Shown here: positions 22,129 to 34,178 of the stretch, one piece after another
Position numbering within the stretch: position 1 is the first letter of the stretch
Layout: each line of letters starts with the position of its first letter
NCBI RefSeq assembly: GCF_000218685.1
Contig: NW_006763292.1
Coordinates: forward strand, 1 to 64,000
Length of the DNA stretch: 64,000 bases
From: Serpula lacrymans var. lacrymans S7.9
Lineage: Eukaryota; Basidiomycota; Agaricomycetes; Boletales; Serpulaceae
Direction of reading: 5' to 3'
Translations under genes and position numbers: made by a program
Notes under the pieces: model-generated
Told to the model about the DNA's origin: nothing
Databases searched by the model: none
Seen by the model: only the letters and a program-made list of their open reading frames with translations

Positions 22129-24000
22129 CTATAGCATGGTCCAAGGCTTAGCTTCTGGAAAGCGCTCTGATTTGTGTTTTGAAAAGACTTTCCAGAAGTC
22201 ATGGTACTCTGGAGGTACCAGCCTCTTAATCTCTTCCTCGGGTTCTAGTTTGTCATTGTCATCATCAATCTTATCCAAAGACCTGAGCTTGGCATACACG
22301 TGACCAGCATTTATCCTTTTATTAAGCTTAATTTGACGGACATAACTCGGCTTACCCAAGTCACCACACTCCTGAGGGCAATGTGACAATGTGGCAACCC
22401 CTGTCTGCCAGTTGATCTCAGGATTGTGTTTGAATAACCAGGTCCAGCCTAAAATTAAATTAATCTTCCCTAGTTGGGTAGCTTCAGCGGTGACTTGTTC
22501 TCTGTGTCCTTGGTATTCATCAACAAAAGAACATTTGTGCATAATGCAGCCACCCACATTAAGTGTAATGTCAATGTTATAGACGAGAATAGATACATTT
22601 AATCTTACAAGAGGGTGTCCAATTTCCTCCGCCCAGACCTGATCTATGAAGATTCTGTTAGCGCCTGAATCAAGCAGTGCACTGGTTGGGCGTACTATGC
22701 CCCAGGCAAGGTTTTCCACACCAACATCTAAATCTCTTTTCGGAATAAATATGTTGTTGCAAAGTGGCTCCAAAGAAGAAGAAGAAGAAGAAAAATCGAG
22801 AGAAACATTTTTTTCTACTTTATGATTTTCTATATTTTTATTTTTATTTTTACCAGAATCAAGCACCCTAGTGTTTGTCTTGCTGGGGCCACGCTCCAAG
22901 GGAGATGCTGGTGCAGCGGTGGTATCATAAATATTACAGTTATAATTCTTCATACAAGTACATACTTCAGATAATTAATTGAGAAATCTATTTAAAAATT
23001 GGGGAGCCACCCCCTTCTTTCCGTTATTGCTCATGCAACACCCTGGAGCAGAGGCCACTTTGTTGTGGTTTACTTCATTGTTACGGGGAGCGAAGGCACC
23101 CAAGTGACCTACACTCTGAATTCTTTTCCCTGGGCCTTCATCTCAGCAACCTGCTAATCATAGAAGAAGGCCCTGATTTTGTCATACAAATGACCAGCGA
23201 AATTATTGAGCCAATTGTCCGGCTTCTCCATTTCTAATTGGCACGCCTGGCACCCTTGGTTATTTTTTTGTTGGGCGGCCTGCACCCCATTTCTGCAATC
23301 TTGGGACATGTGTCCCTCCTGGCCACAGTTATAGCAGTTGCCCTTGAATCTGCGCATTTGTCCGCTTTGGACCACACCAATATCCATAGGAGCACCCTGT
23401 CCTGGCTGCAGCCTAAACAGCTTGAACCCTTGAGAGTTATTTTGAGTTTGGTTTGGTGACCCAGGGTGCCTCTGGGACTAGTTATTTTTGGTGGTGGACC
23501 CGCCACCAAATTGCATAGTGTAGAGCCCCATGGCTCTACCAATTTTTCAAACCTCCTCAGCAGCTGCTAAAAGGTTCTCGCTCCGCATATCTTGTATGTA
23601 AAGCTGTTATGCAATAGCTGGTGACACATTACGCTCCAACAGCTCCACTGCGTGTTCATTTCCTAAACCCCCTTGGATGGAGAGGGCCAGGAACCGAGTA
23701 ACAAAGTCATCCATTCTCATGTTTCCTTGTTTGAAGGTACGGATGTGCTGACACACCCAGTTACGCTCAGCTTGAGGTTTGAAATATTTTTCAACCTCTA
23801 CTTTGAGATTGTCCCAGGTAGGCCAGTGACCAGCGGTGTAGCATTCCTGGAGTCTAACTTGGGCGTATCAACCCGCCACAGGTCCTTTGAGTCTTGACAG
23901 CACAACTTGCGTCCTGCTGCTGAAGAACTAGGGATTGAAAGCAATGACAACAATTTTGGCGTTGAATGTCCAGGTAGGGCAAAATTTATCTGATTCATGT
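22129..24000 (-). pseudogene. Ty3/gypsy gag-protease fragment
   Basis: On the minus strand a gag-like region at about 23900-23150 includes GHWPTWDNLKVEVEKYF and ends with a CCHC zinc knuckle (CYNCGQEGHMSQDC, about 23320). After stops, the frame 22953-22129 contains the aspartic protease active site ALLDSGANRIFID and the block LILGWTWLFKHNPEINWQTG. It ends with the start of the reverse-transcriptase linker (LVPPEYHDFWKVFSKHKSERFPEAKPW). The element stops there at 22129: no RT, RNase H or integrase follows. It is a 3'-truncated Ty3/gypsy polyprotein with several frame breaks, lying between the TET/JBP-like gene and the palindrome-rich element. No LTR could be assigned. Confidence 0.85.
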
Positions 24001-24276
24001 TTGAACTCATTGCTTTATAGATATACCTGAGAACTCATTTGAAACATCACAAAGTGATGTTCATTACAGCTCACCTACTTATCCATGGCCATCTCTAGCG
24101 GTACATCTGTTATTTTACCTTTTCTCTCTCATTAAAACCATGCCAATTTTACCCAGATATTTGCAACTGATTTACTTTTTAGTTCGCGGTGACTTCAATT
24201 TTCTCAAGCTCAACAAAAGGCCATCTTATCCTGGGCAAATAAATTGTCAGTGCACAATGTTCCAACGCTCTATGTG

Positions 24277-24483
24277 TCACTTCAGTCACCCTTCAAATGG
24301 GGGCATTTAGGTTGAACATTGTGTGTAAAACTATCAACCTAAATGCCTATTTTTTTGGGCAAATCCCAGGACTTGGGATAATCCCCAGGCAATTTACATC
24401 TAGGCAAATCCCATCCCTATGGAATTATCCCAGTGGGGATAATCCCAAAGAAATGTCACATGTCACAAAGTGTCAGGGGGGCT
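24277..24483 (+). repeat. Left terminal inverted repeat of the palindrome-rich element
   Basis: Matches the reverse complement of 26665-26840, including GGCATTTAGGTTGAACATTG, GACTTGGGATAATCCCCAGG and TGTCACATGT. It carries one extra block with two further GGGAT palindromes. Confidence 0.8.
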
Positions 24484-25369
24484 TGGACTGGTATTTTTGG
24501 ACAGCATTCAAACAATATAAATGATAACTACAAATAAAAATATAGTCAAGGTTGTTTGGAAGCATTGAATGCATTATTTTTAACCACCATTAGAATAGGT
24601 TGACATTTGCAAAATGATAGTATTTATGATCTAAATTCATATTACATATGTATCACCATAATACTACATCATTCATGTCCTTAGCATACTGCATTGGAAT
24701 CATTTAATGGAGTAAAGGAATTAATTAAATTCTGTCAACTGTAAGGGTGCAAACATGAAATTTCCAGCTGGTTATCCTACATATATTGTATGGTGAATGT
24801 ACTAATAGCAGAACAACCACCCTATATATTATATAGTCAATGGCTTATGGGCCTTAAGGCTTTGTGTATCCATGTCCACTACTTATTGTAAAGCTTTACT
24901 AGTAATGAAGTACAGTGTTTATAATAGACCAAAATTTCAGGTGCACAAACCAAAAACAAAAGATATTAGAGAAATGCAAATACTTTAAAAGTTTAGAAGC
25001 AATATTTGATAGCATCTCCGAAGAGTAAGGGAGCTGCAGCTGCAAAATGTTTTTTATGGTATATGATCTTCAGTATGTTTGGCTTTAGCAAAGGCAGCAA
25101 AGAGTACAGTTTGTTGTTGTTGAGAATTGACCCTCCTACCAAGTGAAGATTAACTGCAATAGGACTGAAAAATGCAAAAAAACAACAACAACTGCAGTGT
25201 AAAGAAAGTAACAAAGAAAAAAAGTATAGGCCTTTTCAATTTGGCATTGTGACTGAATTTGAGACTGATTGTCTCAGAACTGGGTGATAGTTCACATTTG
25301 AAATAGTGGTTGAAGACCAGGATCTCACGTATTGATTGGATCTGCCCTAGATTTTTGGGACCAGAATTA

Positions 25370-25700
25370 GATGATTCTGCACACTTTGGGGATCTGCCTT
25401 AGCTTTGGGATCTTCCCATACACTTGTGGGATCTGCCCCTCAGTCTGGGATTATCCCTGACCAATGTGGGATGATCCCAGGATGTATTGGGGATAATCCC
25501 ATACAGGGGGGGCAGATCCTATAAGTGTATGGGATTATCCCTGACTAACATGGGATCTGCCTCTCAGTCTGGGATTATCCCCAACCAACATGGGATGATC
25601 CCAGGATGTACTGGGGATTATCCCCTCAGCCAAGGACAATCCCTAGCTTTGGGATTATCCCAAATACTTTTGGAATCTGCCTCTAGCTCTGGGATATCCT
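25370..25700 (+). repeat. Central array of GGGAT(A/T)ATCCC palindromes, with a 124-bp tandem repeat
   Basis: About ten GGGATTATCCC/GGGATAATCCC-type motifs alternate with GGGATCTGCC. The block starting CAGTCTGGGATTATCCC at 25441 is repeated from 25565, an offset of 124 bp, with few differences over about 60 bp. Confidence 0.8.
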
Positions 25701-26664
25701 TATGCAGGCTTGGAGAGAGTTCCACATTCTCACACACTGATAAGATCCTCCTGAAACATGCACAAATGTAGTATATAGATTGCCATACATTACGCAATAA
25801 GTACCATAAGTTTTTATGCTGCTGATTAGCACCCAAGTACAGCATTAACTAAATTGCAGATATCACAGACATCTAATATACATCTATCAAGAAAATATAA
25901 TTTATGGTTGTCAATCAAATCTTTGGTCTTCAACCAAACCACAACAACCATCTAGATCTCCTCACTATCTCACTGCTTTGAGGCTTCAATCTTATCCACT
26001 CACACCAAACTCATTCCACATTTCAGGTGAGAACAATATACCATGTTCTCAGATCATCTATTCAAATTTTCAACAACAAACCATTTGTCATTTACTATTC
26101 CTACTTCTTGATACATGGGGGCCTAGCACACCTCTAAAAACAGAACATTCATTGGGCCACTTACATACCCATGGTATTGAGCCAGCCTCAACCAGTGAAA
26201 TGAAAATATGTAGCTTTTGCTCTGATGCTAGCTTTTTCTCACATGGCTGACTTGTGATTAGGTAGTTTTGTATAATGGATTTTCATTCAGGCATACATAT
26301 GAATTATTGTAGTATTTCAACCTTTAGGTTTGACATAGCATAACTACCATAACAAAACAAACCAAATGTTTGACATATTGATTTGAGGTTCTTGCTCACA
26401 TCATGCTTTTCACACATCTCAACAACCAATAAATATGTGAACTTAGCATTATACCATATCACACTCAAATTCAGATACATTTAAGGTCAGAATTGTACAG
26501 TATTCATTATCTTCCAATTGTTCATTGTTCAAACAATATTCAGCTTTCTCCAGGTACATATTTCCTCATTACAAGGCATACTACTACTTGTCATTGTTTA
26601 GTGCTCAAGCATCAATTTCTGATCTATTGGTATTTCTGGGAAAAGCCACTTTTTCTGTTATTGG

Positions 26665-26840
26665 CCCCCCTGACACCTTGTTACATGTGACATTTCTGTG
26701 GGATGGGATTTGCCCAGATGTAAATTACCTGGGGATCATCCCAAGTCCTTGGATCTGCCCAATAAAACAAGTATTTAGGTTGATAATTTTACACACAATG
26801 TTCAACTTAAATGCCTCCATTTGGAGGGTAACTGAAGTGA
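26665..26840 (-). repeat. Right terminal inverted repeat of the palindrome-rich element
   Basis: Diverged reverse complement of 24277-24483; ends CTGAAGTGA. Confidence 0.8.
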
Positions 26841-27308
26841 AAAAAAAGGTAACTGGGCCCCGCTTGCTATCTGCAGATCAACCTCTTCCCAGCTGAGTAT
26901 TGGATCTCAATCTCCGACTACCCACATTATAGTATTTGAAATTGTATATAAAAGCTATGCGTAATAAACCCTGGTCCGGATGGTTGTCAGGGGGTGGTCC
27001 GCTTGTTAAGCTGTCAACCCTTCTCCAGACTGGCGGAGGCAAGTGCCTGGCCTGGTCAGAGGAAGAGAAAGCAAAGTTTTTGTATCTAAATTCTAATCAA
27101 CAATAGTTCCACACTATTGCTGAGCTAAAGTACTCCCCTTAACACTGGGGACCATGTATAGTTTAATTGTCCCTTCTCCTTGAGCACTACAGGGCTGTTG
27201 CTAAGAGTGCACCCTTCTGCTATATGGGATATTCCAAAACAATAACCCCTTAACCCTGGGGACCGGGTTTGCACAAAGTGCGAGGAAGTAGTAAAGAGAA
27301 AGTCCTAA
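26841..27308. other. Intergenic, no gene seen
   Basis: No reading frame is convincing. A TATATAAAAGC box at 26946 followed by CCTGGTCCGG could be part of an LTR, but I could not find a partner copy. Confidence 0.4.
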
Positions 27309-27718
27309 TGTTAAACCAAGAATTTGTATACTCTGGCGCACAACTCAGACACAGCTATAAAGAAGTGAGGGGAGTGGTTACCCTTTGGATAGGACCAAGT
27401 TTGTTGTGGGTAAACAACAGGAGGACTCGCTGAGGAGTCTCCTTGATCTATTGGGTATTTATACTACTACAGGTTGTTTGTACATGTGTACTATATAGTT
27501 GATGGGGGCAGTGGCTGATGATGTCATGGGGAACAGCCCGTGTCACCAGCTCCACTGCGTGGAAGACTTGTAGCTAAAATAAGGAAAAAGCAGTGCAGCG
27601 CGAGAAGGTGGAGTTTGAACAAAATGGAAAGTGCCGCATGGCACAGTGTGTGAAAACTACAGAAGAAAGTTAAAGAGGAGAATGAAATTTAAAGGTCCAA
27701 AAATTGTGTATCGTAACA
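27309..27718 (+). repeat. Solo LTR-like element, family 1, copy 3
   Basis: 410 bp from TGTTAAACCAAG to CGTAACA, close to copies 2 and 4. The flanking pentamers CCTAA and ATTCA do not match, so the original insertion flanks have been altered. Its right end abuts the C-terminal codons of KDZ-2. Confidence 0.82.
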
Positions 27719-29897
27719 ATTCAGGCCAGTGTCTTGCCAAATATCATCATCCACATTGAGTTTGAAGAGGCCTTCACGAGAGATAGACTGGGGGGGGACT
27801 GCATTGCGAGGAGCCTTTTTCTGTTGAATAAGCACCTTCAGTTGATCACAAAGTCAATTATAGGTGCTCGTGAGTTTGACAATGCCAGGCTCTCGTCTTT
27901 TCACAGACACTTTGATTTGTCCGTGAAGCTTGCAGCCTGGTAACACAGTATCACACATAAGAAGATAAAATGCGACACTTATGGCTTACTGTCCGTCTAT
28001 AAGATTGCTCTAACCTCTCCAATTCAAGTTTTCACCATTGCAAACACTCTCTGATGCAGTGTTTCAACGCAAGCACATTTATACAAAGCTGTAAATAGGT
28101 ATTTTTCTTCAAACTTTCTAATTTAGCTCGATCTACAACTCCTAGTAGTGCCTTCTTTCAAGAGATGCTATCCTCTAATTGAGAGCACTTTGCACAATGC
28201 TCCAAAATATTTGCTTCTAATTCCACAGTGTCAATGCCTTGATCACCCAAAAGTTCTGCTTCTAGGTCTCGCACATCTTGGTGGCATATATCAAGCATTT
28301 TCTGCAAAGATAGGATCATCAGATTAATTGTCTGATTACCTTGATGAGGAGTGCAACCTAAATATTATAATTTCAGAGGCTAAACAGCCACAAAAAGATC
28401 AGGTACATACACATTAGTGGTTTAGTTTGTGTTAAAATTTGATGGTTCCACTGGTCCCGCAGAATGGCCTTGTCAGTAGATAAGTTTTGAAGAGCCATCT
28501 TGGCTGCATTGTTCTTTTGCTGACATTGCAACCATCTCCAAGATAGCCATTGACCAAGCCCAAGCAGCGATTATTTGCTCAGGAACTCAGTCCTATTTTC
28601 CAGCACAAATAGGCGCTGATGATACTATGGATGAAATCAGTGACACCCTGTGTTGGATGCTATAAGTACACTTACACTGGACACCCTCAGTAAGGGTATT
28701 AAATTTTTGATGGGGCTCCAGAATTGATCACAGCCTTCACTGTCTGTGAGTCCAAATCCTATGCACTTTTGTGGATGAAAAATAATTCAACAAGGCCATT
28801 GGTGGCCATATGTGTGGAATAATGATAGAGCAAAAGAGATATGTTGAAGGTTGCATCCCAAAAAATTCCACTTGAAGCAAGATCTATGAAGCTGACACGC
28901 AATATCATAAAGTATAACAATCTTTCTGGACTGTGAGAGGTTGTTGAGCAATTTTTTCAGGAGGGTGAGTGCATAATGTTGTTTTTCTCCTGCCGAGGTC
29001 ATATTTGCAAGCCAGAGTACGTGATTGTGCCTGCAAAGAAGAGCTATCAAACCAGTGCAGAGCATTGCCAAATCAACGCCGCAGGCTCCCTTATCAGGTG
29101 ATTGCACTCAGTTTCAAATAGAAAATCAAACCTCAATGTTTGACATACCTTAGCAGATAGCTGGTACCCTTTTTCTCTTAAAAAAAAATTGGGAGCGCTG
29201 CTTAGGGCTGTCACATTCAATGGAATTTGTGCAAACAACACCCTTACAAACTTGAGCAGTCAAATATTAATGCGAAGTGTGGGAGCCACAGGGGAACAGG
29301 GAAATATGCCTCTATGAAGGAGCTGCAATGCAGCAGGTTGGCATTTGCACCACAAAATATTGATGTTTTCTATACCTGGCCACCAGTCAGTGAATGTACA
29401 ACTGCTTAGACAATATTATATTCACTGAAAAATGAAACAGAAGTGACCATTAGTTTTCTCCCAAGCCCACAAGCACAGCCAGTATTCTTCCTTGAATCAT
29501 CAAAAGTAGGAGCATTACAAAAAGAGCGAGTTTGGGATAGCAGCGCTAAATATGGCCTGGTGAGGGAGGGTATAACATTGTCTCTCCACCTTTTTCATTG
29601 AGTATTGGACTCCAAGAACTCTCTCACTCGCCACGCCTCAGGATCTATTGTGACATGCAGAGTGTTGTTCAGTCCATTCTCCAAAATGTGGTTGCATTGT
29701 GGTGAACCATGCTGGGCCTCTTGATTTGGTAGGGAGTTATTAGAATGGCTGTCTCCCTTGGTAGGTAATGTTTGAGTGAAATGATGGCGCCCTAAGAGTG
29801 TCACAAGGGGCTCGGGTCCAGGTAAATATATATTCTTAGTACCTTGACCGCAATGCTTGAGAAGGGGCATGCATGGTTTAATTAAAACTGTCATCCG
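27719..29897 (-). pseudogene. KDZ-superfamily transposase, decayed (KDZ-2)
   Basis: On the minus strand the N-terminal part (about 29890-29595) contains YLPGPEP and LRIDPEAWRVREFLESN-like segments. Further blocks include IFPCSPVAPT near 29290, CRHNHVLWLANMTSAGEKQHYA, VILYDIACQLHRS and YGHQWPC near 28800. From 28740 GLTDSEGCDQFWSSIKNLIP follows in another frame. The extreme C-terminus DDDIWQDTGLN lies next to the family-1 LTR at 27718. These are canonical KDZ blocks, including the YDxxC block missing from KDZ-1. Numerous stops and frameshifts make it non-functional. It is a different KDZ lineage from KDZ-1, judging by low similarity between the corresponding blocks. It is bounded by LTR-like elements at both ends. 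Confidence 0.85.
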
Positions 29898-30239
29898 TGA
29901 CAAAACCGGATAAACCCAGTCTCTGCTGAAGCAGCCATTGTTCTCCATGGAGCATAGCCACCACTCCATGGAGTAACCATTGTTCTCCTAGGAGCACAAT
30001 TGTACTCCTAGGAGTCATTATACTGTAGCGAGTAGCACCTCCAACTATAAGTAGTAAGGGGTTTAGTATAGGAATACCTCAGTCGTTTCTATAGCCTCTC
30101 GGGCAGCGGCTGAGGTATGTTACATTACATTTATTAGAGATCACCTTAAACTAACATCTATTGTAGTTTCACTTAGGTAAATAATAAAGTCGTTTCTATA
30201 GCCTCTCGGGCAGCGGCTGAGTTTCACTTAGGTTTATTA
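29898..30239 (+). repeat. Solo LTR-like element, family 3, copy A (with internal duplication)
   Basis: 342 bp beginning TGACAAAACCGG and ending GGTTTATTA, flanked by perfect duplications ATCCG (29893-29897 and 30240-30244). It contains two CTCCATGGAG and two TCCTAGGA palindromes. A 34-bp segment at 30081-30114 recurs at 30188-30221, so this copy is about 106 bp longer than copy B at 55610. Confidence 0.85.
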
Positions 30240-30244
30240 ATCCG

Positions 30245-31374
30245 GTCATGGATTTTCCCCACAGCATCATGGGCAAGTAAAGAATAATTGGATTGTTTGG
30301 CCTTACAAGTATACATTCGAGGTCGACAAAAAGACATCAGAAAAAGTCTGGAAAGTCAGTTGCCAGTAGTCGTTAGTGACTAGTGAACATCTAATTTTAA
30401 AATTATCTCACGGATATTGTCACATTTCTAAACATTTAACTTGAAGGCCCATCAGAATCTTTGTCCGTTTTGTAGCCTACTCATTTAGGCTAATTTCCTG
30501 AGCTCAAGTCCATATTTGTGAATAACTTGAAGTACTATACCTATGTCAATATGTATGTTATGAAACCAATTCCTCTCAAGATATCAACATTGTGGGCTGT
30601 ACAAAAAAGTCACACATCAACTTCTGCAACCTACTCATGCGGAGAGAGGGAAAAAGGCTCAAATCCAGATTGTAATCTGGAAAACATATAATAGTCTATA
30701 ATAGTATTAATATGCTATAGGTTACGGACTGTTTGATGCAACTGATCAAGTATTTCTCTGTGCTAGCGATGAGGCATTGATGAGATTGTGTTCAAATTGA
30801 ATTTATGGAGGTTGGTATGGCTAAAGTTTGCTGTGCCATTTCCATGACTCACTGGCACGCAGATTCAAGTTGCAATCCAGCTGTCTGTCATTCAAATGAG
30901 GAGCATTGATATTGATACCCAAGCTATAACTTGTGTCAACGTCAACACACACCAAGCACAGTTAAACCTAGTCTTGTTCCCACTGCATTGTGAGGGCATG
31001 ATGTTATTATAGAGCGGAGTTTGAAGTTGGAGGCAAAAAACATGTAAAATTCACTTGTGGGATCATGCCCTATAATATCTGGTGCATTTTGAAAGAGAAT
31101 CAGAAAACAATGTTTGTAGTACTCTTTTTGATTTTCTGATGGAACTGAGTGCTGTCAGAGGGGTGAAATGGGACCAGTACAATGGCCAAACATAATCTAA
31201 TTAGACTCATCTTTTGTTGGGTGTCTGGCTGACACTGAGGTTGCCACACGTGTGCCTCATGAGGCCCATGCATCCTTTTGCCTTTTTCTTTCTCCTCCTC
31301 CTCCAACAACTTCAGAAACATTAGACTGGGTCACATGCTACAACTCACATTGGCACTTATCATGATGTTGCAGG
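30245..31374. other. Intergenic, no gene seen
   Basis: About 1.1 kb without a convincing gene. Stops are frequent in all frames. The last 250 bp may include a decayed N-terminal part of the NACHT gene that follows. Confidence 0.4.
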
Positions 31375-32394
31375 AGATCAGTACACTACCAACATCACAA
31401 ACATCCAGTCTGTCACTCCCGCCAAGGATATTGTAGCAAAGTTGGATCCCGTAGATTACAATTGCTACTATGTACCGCCATGTATGGAAGGCACACAACA
31501 GGATATCTTCAAGAAGATCAACTGATCACACCGCAGCAAAGAACATTCTCTAGATTAAGGGCAGCCCTGGCGCGGGCAAGTCCACCATCGCTTCCAGCTT
31601 ACAATCTTGGTTGATGAAGAAATGTCTCCTTGATGGATTTTTCTCTTTTTGCCAAGGTGATGCATCTTTGAGCAATCCCAATGTACTTTGGTGTACTATT
31701 GTGCACCAACTCGCTGATTTTAATCCAAAATTTACATCCATTATCATCAAGACTTTGAAGGCTAGCTTTAACATACAACTGTGAGGTAAGGGTATGGCTT
31801 TGAAATCACACAGTAGATCAGGGCTTTTACTTTTACTTTCAATTCTTTAGGTATCTGGTCATCATAGCGGATGATCCGGATGAGTGCAGCAATTTGTTGC
31901 AGGAATCTCAACAAAAAGCTTTATTGGATACCCTCACAGAGTGGTCTAAGGTACTGCCCTCGATGTTCAAACTAATTATCACCAGTTGTGACAATCACAT
32001 CCCTCTCAATTTTTGTGAAGCCTGCCAATATATTGTTTTACCAACTGGAGACCAAATGACACCTACAGCTACAGATGATATCAATACCTTTCTTCACAAA
32101 CCTTTTAAAGAAATAAGAAAGAGGTTTCCCTTTCTACAAAATACTGACTGGCCTGGAGCTCAGCTTATTCAGAAACTCGCAAGTCGTGCTACAAGCCTTT
32201 TTGTCTGGGCAGAGACTGTCATGAAATTCATTGGTCAAGGTGATCCCCAACATCAACTATTATTGATCCTTTCTAGGGAGTCTGTAGATGACCAACATAA
32301 TGTCAATGGGATACTGTGCTATCTGGATAAAGTCCAAGAGGGATCAGTATGCAAGTACAGCGCTTCTGGGTATTTTTCCAATCAAACATCCTAG
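31375..32394 (+). pseudogene. NACHT-domain (STAND NTPase) gene fragment
   Basis: In shifting plus-strand frames a NACHT module can be followed. A lead-in ends MEGTQQDIFKKIN (about 31520). Then comes a Walker A loop GSPGAGKST (31562-31590 region) and FFSFCQGDASLSNPNVLWCTIVHQLADFNPKF, given here only as positions 31640-31735. After an intron the Walker B-like strand YLVIIADDPDEC (31851-31890) follows, then the long frame 31894-32394 with SKVLPSMFKLIITSC and RATSLFVWAETVMKFI. In filamentous fungi such proteins are NLR-like receptors linked to heterokaryon incompatibility and immunity. A stop lies near 31525, a frame change near 31550, and the coding ends abruptly at 32394 where the truncated Plavaka transposase begins on the other strand. 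No sensor repeats remain. Confidence 0.8.
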
Positions 32395-34178
32395 CAATAA
32401 ACGGCCCATATCCTTTCTCTCTTTTCCTCCAATCTGGTCTAATGCAGAAATTCCATTTTTGAAAAGATAAATACTATAACAAGCAGGAAGGGAGGCAATG
32501 TGCTGGTTAAGCTCCTTGCACCAGTTCACCATATGCTTAAAGCCTCCTTGGTATAGTTGATGGAGAATATTGGGGGAAACGGATAAATGAATGTCACAAT
32601 GAGGGAAGTTAAGCCAAAATGGCTTGTAAACACCACCAGAGACCTCTTTTTCCTTGCACCTCCGCTGAAATTGGTTGAAGGAGTTTACATTGAGTTTAGC
32701 ATCATGAATAACTTCCTCAGTCCAGGTCTGTGTATGTGGCTCCCCAGCAGTAGATTCTGAGAGCTCAGAAGCAGGTCTTTTGCATTTGGGACATGTGCCA
32801 TACTTTGTACATGTCACAAGACATTGTTCTGGATAATCTGCAACGTAGCAAGCCAAGATAGGATAGACTCTCCTTATAGCACCATCTCCCCCAATGACAT
32901 TAATTCCTTTAATACTAGCTCTCTCCAAAGGCTCTACTATAATCCGCATTGACTCATGAAAAAGACGCTGAACCCTTGAAGACTTCTCCTTTACAGTAAG
33001 CTGAGATCCTGTGGCTATGTTGACTGACAGATATCCTATAAGTATGCAAGCATGTTGGCTTGGCTTACAATGTATAGTTTCTGGGTATGTAGCCAAGATA
33101 GACAGGGTAGGCTGATTTAGAATTAGAGAATTGTGTAAGCTGGGTTTTGTCCATTGCAATGATAACAGGGGCCAAGGCGGCCCCAGATGGTAGATGAGCC
33201 TATTCCAAAGATTCTGTAAGTCACTGTAAGTGGGAGATACAGAACCGTGCTCACCTGAATAGCATGCCACCATTTTTCCGTCCACATTTCATGATAAATT
33301 CTTGATTCTTTCCTTGCATTGGTGAAAATCATTTTTGGGCGATAGACTATATGTTTGGCATGTGCAGGGTTCCCAAGGAGAGTCCTGATGGCTGAAAGTA
33401 CATCTCTATACTGGATAAGGTGTGTATCATTCAGAGTATCAGGAAAAGATATCATAGTTGATTTCCATTCAGCCCTAGATGGTATGCTGTAGTTAACAAT
33501 CTTGTGTAACCCACATATATCATGGTAAGAAAGCCCCAGCTTCTCCCTGACCTGGCAATAGTTTAAGCAAGATATGTAAAAATCATGAAATCACTGATAC
33601 CTGGTATACTTAATAGCCGATTAAAAGACAGGTGCCCTATACCATCTTGAATTGCCCAACATGCTACTCTTTAATCCATTCCTGAGGCAAAGGGGATGAA
33701 CTTGGGGTCTGAAGCTTCACCCATTTCTACATCTTCACTATCCCCACCTGCTGCAATTAATTCTCTTCTCCACCTCTGATGTAAAGTCTTGTCCATGCTT
33801 ATGACCTTGCCAGCTGTGGGATGTTCCACCTCCATATGTTCATCCTCATTGCCGCCTAGAACAATTGAGTGCTGATGAAGGGATGGGCCTGCTGTGTTCT
33901 CCCCATCATCAATAATGTCAGAATGTGTGATTGGAATGAATGAAAAAAGATCCTCTTGCAACTCCTGTAGTACTTTGCCAATTGCCTCCTTGGTATGCTC
34001 ATCATCTATTGACATGTCTAATCCACTAGCGTCTTCTCCATCATCTTCTTGTGACTGCGGGATAGCAAGTAATTGTAACTTTCCTTTGCAGTACCACAGG
34101 CATTTTTTTTACAGAGCCAAGATATGTGTTGACAGCATGAGCTGTTGCAAATAACCTTCCACATCTAGCTGGACACAT
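32344..34178 (-). pseudogene. Plavaka-type transposase, 3'-truncated
   Basis: The minus-strand reading begins with a zinc-finger-like start MCPARCGRLFATAHAV (34178), then frames at 34015-33671, 33455-33123 and 33285-32344. Characteristic blocks are HACILIGYLSV, LERASIKGINVIGGDGAIRR, VYPILACYVADYPEQCLVTC, CPKCKRPASEL, PFWLNFPHCDIHLSVSPNIL followed by HQLYQGGFKHMVNWC. These identify the Plavaka (CACTA-related) family of Agaricomycetes. The usual C-terminal third is absent: the protein stops at 32344 inside sequence that also carries the end of the NACHT fragment. Introns and at least one stop (near 33673) interrupt the N-terminal part. A family-4 LTR lies 129 bp upstream. Confidence 0.8.

Larger units (their letters stand above)
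24277..26840. mobile_element. Non-coding element with long terminal inverted repeats and GGGATAATCCC arrays
   Basis: The outer 170-210 bp are inverted repeats: left 24277-24483 begins TCACTTCAGTCACCCTTCAA and right 26665-26840 is its diverged complement, shorter by one internal block of about 30 bp. Within the repeats and in a central cluster at 25370-25700 lie many copies of GGGAT(A/T)ATCCC and the related GGGATCTGCC. No transposase or other convincing gene lies inside the 2.56 kb. I infer a non-autonomous DNA transposon with transposase-binding sites spread through it. No target duplication is visible at the ends chosen. Confidence 0.75.

Noticed and set aside
24297..26896. Short frames inside the palindrome-rich element as a transposase
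   Set aside because: Frames are at most about 120 codons, overlap the repeat arrays and show no catalytic motif.
27704..27943. 79-codon plus-strand frame at the KDZ-2 end
   Set aside because: It crosses the LTR boundary and is antisense to the KDZ C-terminal block ending DDDIWQDTGLN.
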